From: an uncultured Verrucomicrobiales bacterium
Lineage (GTDB): Bacteria > Verrucomicrobiota > Verrucomicrobiia > Verrucomicrobiales > Akkermansiaceae
DNA length: 13,366 nucleotides
Assembly (NCBI GenBank): GCA_937969125.1
Contig: CALBVA010000166.1
Location: 1 to 13,366, forward strand
Direction of reading: 5' to 3'
The position numbers were made by a program, and so were the translations under genes. Every line of letters begins with the position of its first letter. The stretch's first letter is position 1. Below, piece by piece: positions 7,269-13,212 of the stretch. The notes beneath the pieces are model-generated. The model had not been told where the DNA came from and made no database searches. It saw nothing but the letters and a program-made list of their open reading frames with translations.

Positions 7269-8954
7269 ATGCAAGCAACCCCACAGATGATGAACATCAA
7301 TCACGGCCTCAAAGGTCAGACCCCGCGCGTCATCTCTGACTCGGTTGACCGCTCCGCTGACTATGACGTCATCATCATCGGCGGCGCCTTCTCGGGTTCC
7401 TCCTCCGCCCTTCTCTTAAAGCGCACCCTCCCGGATCTCCGCATTCTCGTCATCGAGCGCACTACTGAGTTTGATCGTAAGGTCGGTGAATCCACCTCCG
7501 AGGTCGCCGGCACTTTCATGACCCGCGTCCTGAAGCTCGGCATGCACCTGGCCCGCGATCATGTCGCCAAGCACGGCCTCCGCATGTGGTTCCACAAGAA
7601 CGGGGAAAATGCCCCCGGCCGCTGCTCCGAAGTCGGTCCAGCTTTTCAAGGCCGTGTCACCACCTATCAGGTGAACCGGCGAAAGCTCGACCGCCATGTC
7701 CTCTCGGAGGCCACCGCTCTCGGAGTTGATCTCATCCGCCCCGCCACCATCAAGGAGATTGAACTCGGCGGCATCGGAAAAAATAAAATCAGCTATAAAG
7801 AAGATGCCACCGGCGAGCGACACACCGTCACCGCAGGCTGGGTCATCGATGCTTCCGGCAAGGCTGCCAAAATTGCTAAACAGCGCAAAACCTTTCAGTC
7901 GAATGCCGACCGACATCCCACTGCTGCGATGTGGGCTCGCTTTGAGAATGTCACCTTCCTCGATTCCCACGAAGCTACCACTGAGATGGCCGACGCCTGT
8001 AAAAAAATGGTCACCCAGCGCGGCTTCGCCACCAATCACCTCATGGGCTACGGCTGGTGGTGCTGGATCATCCCGCTCGATAGTGGCGAGGTCAGCGTTG
8101 GTCTCACCTGGGACGCCACCCTCTTTACCCCGCCCGAGGGGAAGAACATGGGCGAGCGTGTGAAAAAACACGTCCTCCAGCACCCCATCGGCCGCCTCAT
8201 GTTTGAGAAAGCCAACGCTGTCGAAGGAGATAATCGCTACTACAAGGGCCTCTCGTATTACTCTACCGAGGTCTGCGGCGAAGGCTTCACCCTCGTTGGC
8301 GATGCCTCCGGCTTCATGGATCCTCTCTACAGTCAGGGGCTCGATTACTGCTCCCACACCGTCTATTCCTCCTTCGCCCTGCTGCGCGATTACTACTCCG
8401 GCGACCTCAAGTGCCTCGATACCGCCATTGCCAATCGAAACCGCGAATTTCTCATCAGCTATAACCGCTGGTTTGAGTCTCTCTACGAAGGAAAATACAC
8501 CTACCTCGGCGATGCCGAAATCATGCGCGCCAGCTTTCTCCTGGATATCGCCACCTACTTCCTCGGCCCGGTCAATCTCGTCCTCATCTGGGAAGATCAG
8601 GAATTTACCAAGCTTCCCTACCACGGGCTTGGCGGCAGCCTCTTTGCCAAGTTCATGACCTTCTATAACCGGCGTTTTAATCTCCTTGCCCGCAAGAAGA
8701 TCCACGCCGGCAAGTACGGTGACAAGAACCTTGATAAGAGCTGGCTCATCACCGGCTCCTTCACCCCCGGCCCCTCTCGCTCTACCTTTAAGCTCTTCTT
8801 CAAGGCGATCCGTGTCTGGCTCTGGACCGAGCTCCGCTACGCCTTCCGTAAAGCCGCCCCTATTCCTGACACTCCCACCCGCACCAACCCCATGCCTGCC
8901 CCCACCACCCCGGTCATGCCGCCGCCAAGCATGGAGCAAAAAACCCCAGCCTAA
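7269..8954 (+). CDS. Flavin-dependent halogenase-like FAD oxidoreductase
   Basis: This 561-residue protein has an N-terminal FAD-binding motif, VIIIGGAFSGSS (34-45), after a ~30-residue lead that could be shorter if the ATG at 7287 is used. KVGESTSE (71-78) corresponds to the GES/GEA segment of flavin-dependent halogenases. VAKHGLRMWF (99-108) places Lys101 like the KxG lysine of phenol-type halogenases. WCWIIP (264-269) fits the WxWxIP signature that separates halogenases from ordinary monooxygenases. GDASGFMDPLYSQG (344-357) is the second flavin-binding block. The enzyme would use reduced FAD, oxygen and halide to halogenate an activated ring. Brominated xanthomonadin and chlorinated flexirubins are known aryl-polyene pigments, so an aryl head group is a plausible target. 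The last ~30 residues are a proline- and threonine-rich tail. A monooxygenase or reductase of the same fold cannot be excluded. Confidence 0.68.
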   Translation: MQATPQMMNINHGLKGQTPRVISDSVDRSADYDVIIIGGAFSGSSSALLLKRTLPDLRILVIERTTEFDRKVGESTSEVAGTFMTRVLKLGMHLARDHVAKHGLRMWFHKNGENAPGRCSEVGPAFQGRVTTYQVNRRKLDRHVLSEATALGVDLIRPATIKEIELGGIGKNKISYKEDATGERHTVTAGWVIDASGKAAKIAKQRKTFQSNADRHPTAAMWARFENVTFLDSHEATTEMADACKKMVTQRGFATNHLMGYGWWCWIIPLDSGEVSVGLTWDATLFTPPEGKNMGERVKKHVLQHPIGRLMFEKANAVEGDNRYYKGLSYYSTEVCGEGFTLVGDASGFMDPLYSQGLDYCSHTVYSSFALLRDYYSGDLKCLDTAIANRNREFLISYNRWFESLYEGKYTYLGDAEIMRASFLLDIATYFLGPVNLVLIWEDQEFTKLPYHGLGGSLFAKFMTFYNRRFNLLARKKIHAGKYGDKNLDKSWLITGSFTPGPSRSTFKLFFKAIRVWLWTELRYAFRKAAPIPDTPTRTNPMPAPTTPVMPPPSMEQKTPA

Positions 8955-8964
8955 CCCGTTAGAA

Positions 8965-9004
8965 GGGGAAAAACCTCCCCCTAACCCAGCTAAAAAAATT
9001 TAGC
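8965..9004 (+). terminator. Two small hairpins after the halogenase-like gene
   Basis: GGGG (8965-8968) can pair with CCCC (8977-8980), and GCTAAA (8989-8994) with TTTAGC (8999-9004) across an AAAA loop. They occupy the gap before prfC. The second stem is mostly A-T and neither has a clean T-run after it, so termination is possible but weakly supported. Confidence 0.3.
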
Positions 9005-9067
9005 GCCTTCGCGTCTGAGCGGTTCAATCTTCCCATCCCCACAAGATCCCGCTACCACGCTCACCCC

Positions 9068-10696
9068 TTGAGCACGTCCCCTCCCAACCCAGTCTCGCCC
9101 ACTGCCACTCGCGAGATCTCCCGCCGCCGCACCTTTGCCATCATCTCCCACCCGGATGCCGGTAAGACCACCCTCACCGAAAAGCTTCTCCTCTACGGCG
9201 GAGCCATCGGCCTCGCCGGTAGCGTCACCTCTAAAAAGGAAGCCCAATCCACCTCCAGCGACTGGATGACTATGGAAAAGGAACGCGGTATTTCCGTCTC
9301 CTCCACTGTCCTCCAGTTCGAATATAACGACTGCTGCGTCAACCTTCTCGATACCCCCGGCCACCACGACTTTTCCGAAGACACCTACCGCGTCCTCTCC
9401 GCTGTCGATGCCGCCGTTATGGTCATCGATGCCGGTAAAGGAATCGAAGCCCAGACCCTGAAACTCTTCGAAGTGTGCCGCCGCCGGGGCGTTCCCATTT
9501 TCGTTTTCATTAACAAGATGGACCGGCCTTCAAGGCCACCTCTCGAGCTCATGGACGAGCTGGAAAAAATCCTCAAACTCGCTCCCGCTCCCGTTAACTG
9601 GCCCCTCGGTGACGGCCCCCGCTTCCGTGGCGTTTACGATCGTATGAAGGACGAGGTGAATCTCTTCGAGCGAACCCCGCACGGCGCGTTTAAGGCCCCT
9701 CTCGAAGTCGCCGGGATCGAGGACGAAACAGTTCGCGAAATCCTCAGCGATGAACTCTACGAGACCGTCACCCAGGAAGTGGAACTCCTTGATGGGCTCA
9801 CCGAACCGCTCGATCTCGAACGCGTCCTCGCCGGCGAGCAAATGCCCATCTACTTCGGCAGTGCCATGAATAACTTTGGCGTGCAGAATCTCCTCGAGAG
9901 CTTCCTCGAAATGGCCCCTCCTCCCGCCGGGCGCGTCAGCCAGGATGACTTGGTCGATCCCCGGTCGGATAACTTCTCCGGCTTCGTCTTTAAGATCCAG
10001 GCGAATATGAATCCTCGTCACCGGGACCGCGCCGTCTTTGTGCGAATTGTCTCCGGCATCTTCGAGCGGGACATGCAGGTCATCGATCAACGCTCCGGGA
10101 AGAAGGTGAGATTGGCTAATGCTCAAAAGCTCTTCGGCCAGGATCGCGAAACGCTCGATACCGCCTACGCTGGCGACATTCTCGCCCTCGTCGGGAACTA
10201 CAACTTCCTCATTGGTGACACCCTCACCAGCGACCCGAAGGTTGTTTACGATGAGATGCCCCGCTTCACTCCAGAGTGCTTCGCCTACATCGTGAACAAG
10301 GACACCGCCGGTATCAAACGCTATCGCTCTGGCATGGAACAGCTTTTGAAAGAAGGCGTCGCCCAGTCCTACGAAGTTCATAACAGCGCCCAGCGTGTCC
10401 CCCTCCTCGGTGCCGTCGGTCCGCTTCAGTTCGAAGTCCTGCAAGCCCGCCTAGCTGCCGAGTATCAGGTCGAAACCCGCCTTGAAACTCCCCCTTGGAA
10501 CGTCGTCCAATGGTTTGAGGAAAATGAGCCAGACCAAAAAAGAAGCGACCGCGAACCACCTAAGGTCAACCTCCCCTCCGGCAGCGTCATCGCCCGCGAC
10601 CAAGACGCAAAATGGGTCGTCCTCCTCCCCGCAAAATACCTCGTCAGCATCCTCCATGATCGCAATGAGCACCTCACCTTCCGGGACCACGCCTAG
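9068..10696 (+). CDS. prfC: Peptide chain release factor 3
   Basis: The 542-residue protein matches RF3 closely in length and along its whole extent. RF3 is a translational GTPase that recycles RF1 and RF2 from the ribosome after peptide release. The G domain shows G1 SHPDAGKT (27-34), the RGIS segment of G2 (73-76), G3 DTPGHHDF (95-102) and G4 NKMD (149-152). FGSAMNNFG is the G5-region block typical of RF3. GFVFKIQANMNPRHRDR marks domain 2, and GAVGPLQFEVLQARL marks the EF-G-like domain 3. DTPGHHDFSED distinguishes it from EF-G. No in-frame ATG exists near the expected start. TTG at 9068 gives a normal N-terminus of about 20 residues before RRTFAII and is the best choice. The C-terminus ends normally (HLTFRDHA). 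It appears to be a housekeeping gene at the edge of the pigment cluster. Confidence 0.95.
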   Translation: MSTSPPNPVSPTATREISRRRTFAIISHPDAGKTTLTEKLLLYGGAIGLAGSVTSKKEAQSTSSDWMTMEKERGISVSSTVLQFEYNDCCVNLLDTPGHHDFSEDTYRVLSAVDAAVMVIDAGKGIEAQTLKLFEVCRRRGVPIFVFINKMDRPSRPPLELMDELEKILKLAPAPVNWPLGDGPRFRGVYDRMKDEVNLFERTPHGAFKAPLEVAGIEDETVREILSDELYETVTQEVELLDGLTEPLDLERVLAGEQMPIYFGSAMNNFGVQNLLESFLEMAPPPAGRVSQDDLVDPRSDNFSGFVFKIQANMNPRHRDRAVFVRIVSGIFERDMQVIDQRSGKKVRLANAQKLFGQDRETLDTAYAGDILALVGNYNFLIGDTLTSDPKVVYDEMPRFTPECFAYIVNKDTAGIKRYRSGMEQLLKEGVAQSYEVHNSAQRVPLLGAVGPLQFEVLQARLAAEYQVETRLETPPWNVVQWFEENEPDQKRSDREPPKVNLPSGSVIARDQDAKWVVLLPAKYLVSILHDRNEHLTFRDHA

Positions 10697-10750
10697 GATG
10701 ACGAGACGATTATAAATCGGCCTTCGACAGCTTTACATGACGCTTTTACC

Positions 10751-10782
10751 CATCTCGATCCGCCTCCAGTCGAGATGTCTTT
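10751..10782 (+). terminator. Hairpin downstream of prfC, possible terminator
   Basis: CATCTCGA (10751-10758) and TCGAGATG (10770-10777) are perfectly complementary over 8 bp with an 11-base loop, 54 bp after the prfC stop. The tract that follows is TCTTTCCC, only mildly T-rich. Position after prfC favours a terminator role. Confidence 0.4.
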
Positions 10783-10849
10783 CCCTAAAATGGGAATGCT
10801 TGTCATCACAGCTGTAGTCGTGCTAGCAATCTTTCCGATTGCAATCTGA
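10775..10849 (+). CDS. Possible 24-residue hydrophobic micropeptide
   Basis: An ATG inside the right arm of the prfC-downstream hairpin opens a 24-codon frame, MSFPKMGMLVITAVVVLAIF and four more residues. Nearly all of it would be one membrane helix. There is no ribosome binding site beyond the hairpin itself and no recognisable family. Chance is a fair alternative, and I list it only because the hydrophobic pattern is clean and a second small membrane protein follows. Confidence 0.15.
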   Translation: MSFPKMGMLVITAVVVLAIFPIAI

Positions 10850-10905
10850 TTACAAATTGGATTGCCGATCGGTGGGAGTTAGTAACTGCATCAAAGTTTT
10901 AAGTT

Positions 10906-11088
10906 ATGTTGTATTGGTATTCGAATTTAGACACCAGAGGTAAGCTCGCTTTCTGGGGAACCTTTGGGTTGATTGTAAACGGAGTGATTTACTTTCTTGG
11001 GTTATGGATGCCCATATTACTTTTCGTATCGATTGGGATGCTGGTTTTAGCTTTAGGGATGAAGAGTGAAGATTCTACCGACATCTAG
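10906..11088 (+). CDS. Small two-helix membrane protein, unknown function
   Basis: This 60-residue frame encodes a short polar start (MLYWYSNLDTRGK), two closely spaced hydrophobic segments at about 14-33 and 34-51 (LAFWGTFGLIVNGVIYFLGL, then a second of similar length), and an acidic tail (KSEDSTDI). The pattern is a helical hairpin with both ends on the same side of the membrane. I do not recognise a family. No clear Shine-Dalgarno sequence precedes the ATG. The gene lies in the AT-rich stretch between prfC and the mobile-element region. The 209 bp between prfC and this gene hold only the hairpin and micropeptide frame described separately. Its amino acid pattern favours a real gene. Confidence 0.45.
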   Translation: MLYWYSNLDTRGKLAFWGTFGLIVNGVIYFLGLWMPILLFVSIGMLVLALGMKSEDSTDI

Positions 11089-11143
11089 AGACATTGTTTT
11101 GTCGTTCGGTTTGGAGCGATCTTCGGGTTAACCAGCTCAGCAC

Positions 11144-11213
11144 AATCGGGTAGACGGTAGGTTTTAACTACCGCCCCCACACCACCGGCCATACGGGTCC
11201 GTAGCACGGCGGT
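11144..11213 (-). mobile_element. Group II intron 3' end, copy 1 (domains V and VI)
   Basis: Read on the minus strand, 11213-11181 folds into a domain V-like hairpin: an ACCGCC/GGUGGU base, then an upper stem UACG/CGUA. The strand then continues as a domain VI-like hairpin with CGGUAG pairing with CUACCG, and ends CUACCCGAUU, with the A of CUACC as candidate branch point. The intron 3' boundary is near 11144. It follows directly after the stop codon of an intron reverse transcriptase remnant (11230-11397), the expected order in a mobile group II intron. An almost identical copy lies in opposite orientation at 12466-12536. The body upstream is truncated. Confidence 0.72.
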
Positions 11214-11229
11214 TTTAATTTACCACATG

Positions 11230-11397
11230 CTATCCTTTATTCCCTTTCGGGCCATCAGGATAACGGATGGAACAACACTGTTTTTCAAGGCTGGGCAGCC
11301 CTTGTTCTTCGAGCCAAGCATTGTTCATGGCCCAGCGGACCAAGCTTGTCTGACTCATCCGCCAGTGGCCTTTTCGTGCGCGACTTGCTTCTGAGCG
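11230..11397 (-). pseudogene. Group II intron reverse transcriptase/maturase, C-terminal remnant
   Basis: The last ~55 codons of an intron-encoded protein survive. They include ARKGHWRMSQTSLVRWAM, then NNAWLEEQGLPSLEKQ, and end in RYPDGPKGNKG. The RKGxWRM(S/A), (N/T)NAWLEEQGL and SL blocks are typical of the DNA-binding C-terminus of group II intron reverse transcriptases. The catalytic RT fingers/palm domain with its YADD box and the maturase core are absent. On its 5' side the sequence changes into an IS110-type transposase start around 11385-11410, in a different frame. A longer open frame runs through the junction to 11571, but its first ~58 residues make no sense as RT. The position just before the intron domain V confirms the identity. 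The product cannot be functional. Confidence 0.8.
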
Positions 11398-11531
11398 AGA
11401 CGGCGTAAACTGTCCCGATTGTTCGTCATCGTGCGCTCTTCTAAGACCTCTCCATCTGCATCCCAAACGCAGATCGCATGCTTCAAGTCGCCGAGGTCGA
11501 TTCCAATGGTAATTGTGGGCTGTTTTTTCAT
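11355..11531 (-). pseudogene. IS110-family transposase, N-terminal remnant
   Basis: An ATG at 11531 opens a 58-codon frame beginning MKKQPTITIGIDLGDLKHAI, then CVWDADGEVLEERTMTNN and DSLRRLAQKQ. This matches the start of the IS110 RuvC-like DEDD domain, where the aspartate of GIDL (Asp12) is the first catalytic acid. After about residue 48 the similarity fades and the frame ends at a TGA at 11355-11357. The remaining DEDD acids and the C-terminal serine domain are missing. The 3' part overlaps, in another frame, the reverse transcriptase remnant, so the two elements were joined by deletion or insertion at about 11385-11410. Intact IS110 elements carry a bridge RNA in the non-coding end. Only ~50 bp remain upstream here before the next gene, so that end is lost or reduced. 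Confidence 0.7.
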
Positions 11532-11534
11532 AAG

Positions 11535-11574
11535 GCAGTGATCTTACTAGATGACGCACGTGCGCCATCACTGC
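11535..11574. repeat. Nested palindrome upstream of the transposase remnant
   Basis: GCAGTGAT (11535-11542) is perfectly complementary to ATCACTGC (11567-11574). Inside, GATGACGCAC (11550-11559) and GTGCGCCATC (11560-11569) form a 10-bp palindrome with one mismatch. The two stems share bases and would compete. The site lies between the transposase ATG and the stop of the CxxC protein gene (11583), so it may be the transposon end, its insertion target, or a terminator for the minus-strand gene, though no T-run follows. Confidence 0.5.
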
Positions 11575-11582
11575 TTTCTCAT

Positions 11583-12173
11583 TTAATCTTGTTTGCCTTT
11601 TGGTTTTGCACCGGGATACTTCTTGTGAAAACGATCAAGCTCAGACTGAGGGATAGGAATAAGTTTTGTGAAAATATTTTTTAACTCGGCATCCGTGTCG
11701 AGCCATCCAGATCCCTGTGGATAGCTGAATGCAAAGTTCTTACAGACCCAACAAAACGTGCCTTCGTGGAGAAGATCTTCTCCAGCGTAAATCCTGATAC
11801 CGTGAATTGGAAAATGGCACAATGCTCCCCCTGTGTGCTCGGGCTCAGCAATCTTATTGCTTAGAGTTTCGAGGAGTCTCTTGCGATCACCTGCTCCAAT
11901 CTCTTTGGTGCTAAGAATCTTGGTTCGCTTACCATAAGGGGCAATTGCAATGGTCTCGTCGTCATCCGCAAATATGTCTTCATCTGAAATTCCATCGAAA
12001 TCGACCAAATAGACAACCACCCTGTCTGCCTCCTTGATTAATTCAGCTTTGTCAGCGCGATACTTAGCCTCGATTTTCTCTAGAGCGTCGTAGAACTCTG
12101 AATCAAGATCTTGCTGCGCGATACATGGAAGGCACGCAAAGAGTGCAATCAAGAGTAAGGGGATGAGTTTCAT
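11583..12173 (-). CDS. Exported protein with CH...H...CxxC motif, unknown function
   Basis: I start the gene at the ATG at 12173, giving 196 residues. The frame stays open to 12236, but only the later start places a signal peptide at the N-terminus (MKLIPLLLIALFACLPCIAQ). Cleavage after Ala19 is likely; LFAC could also be read as a poor lipobox with Cys14. Residues 25-55 form a charged, probably helical segment. The C-terminal half has LCHFPIHGIRIY (118-129) and FCWVCKNF (140-147). The CH, HG and CxxC arrangement suggests a metal site or redox pair. Similar short exported proteins with a PRHGI-type motif and a cysteine pair occur in Planctomycetes and Verrucomicrobia, from memory and without a named function. 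It is the only intact gene between the two outward-facing intron ends. Confidence 0.65.
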   Translation of the reverse strand: MKLIPLLLIALFACLPCIAQQDLDSEFYDALEKIEAKYRADKAELIKEADRVVVYLVDFDGISDEDIFADDDETIAIAPYGKRTKILSTKEIGAGDRKRLLETLSNKIAEPEHTGGALCHFPIHGIRIYAGEDLLHEGTFCWVCKNFAFSYPQGSGWLDTDAELKNIFTKLIPIPQSELDRFHKKYPGAKPKGKQD

Positions 12174-12280
12174 TTTTGAGGCGAACGTTTGAGGACAGGC
12201 AACCAATCCCGCAGGATACGAGATCGCGCTGCACACCTATATTTGCCACATCAAAGCCCAAGAGTCACCGCAAACTTTCA

Positions 12281-12536
12281 GCGCGGGATAGGGGCACTGG
12301 ATATGGGACGCAGGTAGAATACAAGCGAAGCGCAGGATAGACTGCCTACAAGGCAGCCCGAAGGGGAGCGAAGCGAATCAAAAAGAGACTTCATGCGTTA
12401 AACCCGTCTCTCCGAAAAGAGAAGCGGAACACGTTCGTCATCTTCGGATGACATGACGTTTAGGAACCGCCGTGCTACGGATCCGTATGGCCGGTGGTGT
12501 GTGGGGCGGGCGTTAAAACCTCCCGCCTACCCGATT
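12281..12536 (+). mobile_element. Group II intron remnant, copy 2, no ORF, with intact domains V and VI
   Basis: Positions 12466-12498 repeat the domain V hairpin of copy 1 with a single loop-base difference. They are followed by a domain VI-like hairpin (GGCGGG with CCCGCC) ending CUACCCGAUU at 12536. Upstream, structured non-coding RNA is suggested by a CTGCCT/AGGCAG hairpin (12342-12356), AGAGAC with GTCTCT (~12384-12411), and a GTCATC-TTCG-GATGAC hairpin (12437-12452). The last sits where domain IV would be and could replace the reverse transcriptase ORF. No GTGYG intron 5' end is evident and no protein remnant is present, so the left boundary at ~12281 is a guess. The 107 bp from 12174 to 12280 hold only the upstream region of the CxxC protein gene. 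Confidence 0.58.
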
Positions 12537-12543
12537 CGCACAT

Positions 12544-13194
12544 CTATTGCTTGGAACGTCTAAACACACAGCCAAGACATCCCAGACTCAAAAGCAAGAT
12601 GGAAGAAGGTTCTGGCACCTGCCCCACACCAATTCTCAGGTTATCAATCGCAAAAATGCCATCTTCTGGTTGAAGGTTAATCACCGTAGCGTAAGAAATC
12701 TGCTGCTCATCTGATACGACGCCCAAAAAATTCGCCCCAGTTCCATTACTTATTCCACCGAGAAGGTTATCGGAGCTATCATAGACTTGAAGCTGCACGG
12801 CTTCATTTGGATTGTCGGTTAAACTCACTGCAAAAGTGGGCTCTGTGAAATCAATGACAAACCCATTAACAAATTCATCAAAGCCAGGATTATTGCGATT
12901 CACCAACCAACCTCCACCAAAGGGTGAATCGTTATCTACTCTTGGAAAAATTGCAGTGCCTTGAAACTGACGAAAAGTCATTCCTGGCCCCCTCTCGGCA
13001 GCACCAATTTCAGTTCCATTGACAAAATCATCAAAGTCTTCTAGGCGAATATCCGTAGAGACACTATTCACCGCTGTAGTCCAATCTCCCAAATTTGAAA
13101 AGGATACGATGGCAGCATTTGCTCCTCCGATGAGTAGTGACCCAGCTAGCGTGATGGCTATTAATAAGTGTGTTTTTTTTCGTGTTGCTTTCAT
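12544..13194 (-). CDS. PEP-CTERM sorting-signal exported protein
   Basis: This 216-residue protein begins with a signal peptide (KKTHLLIAITLAGSLLIGG, cleavage near ANA-A at 27). It ends with a complete PEP-CTERM tail: VPEPSS at 193-198, a hydrophobic stretch (ILLLSLGCLGCVF), then the basic end RRSKQ. The family's tail is recognised by an exosortase, which processes the protein for export to the surface or extracellular matrix. The middle is beta-rich with LEDFDDFVNGTEIG (51-64) and FVIDFTEPTFAVSL (112-125), resembling the single-domain lectin-like PEP-CTERM proteins. No catalytic motif is visible. The gene is hemmed in by intron 3' ends: one about 18 bp before its ATG, the other 7 bp beyond its stop codon. 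Its base composition is more AT-rich than the pigment cluster. Confidence 0.88.
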   Translation of the reverse strand: MKATRKKTHLLIAITLAGSLLIGGANAAIVSFSNLGDWTTAVNSVSTDIRLEDFDDFVNGTEIGAAERGPGMTFRQFQGTAIFPRVDNDSPFGGGWLVNRNNPGFDEFVNGFVIDFTEPTFAVSLTDNPNEAVQLQVYDSSDNLLGGISNGTGANFLGVVSDEQQISYATVINLQPEDGIFAIDNLRIGVGQVPEPSSILLLSLGCLGCVFRRSKQ

Positions 13195-13212
13195 TTGCGT
13201 AAATTTCTGTCG

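Noticed and set aside
7416..8939. 507-codon open frame antisense to the halogenase-like gene
   Set aside because: It is the mirror of a GC-rich, C-ending codon pattern. The translation is glycine/alanine/glutamate-rich with no motifs, while the plus strand has a full set of FAD motifs.
9530..10444. 304-codon open frame antisense to prfC
   Set aside because: The plus strand is unmistakably RF3; the antisense product shows no domain.
11100..11144. Integron attC-like half-site (GGAGCGAT followed by GGGTTAAC) beside intron copy 1
   Set aside because: GTTAACC does not fully fit the GTTRRRY core and I could not find the complementary arm within ~150 bp on either side. No integrase gene is present.
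11230..11571. A single 113-residue gene
   Set aside because: Its N-terminal ~58 residues are an out-of-frame reading of an IS110 transposase start; only the C-terminal part resembles a real protein, the intron reverse transcriptase.
11144..12536. Reading the inverted repeats as terminal inverted repeats of a DNA transposon
   Set aside because: Copy 1 directly follows an intron reverse transcriptase C-terminus, and both repeats fold as domain V/VI with a typical CUACCCGAU end. No intact transposase lies between them.
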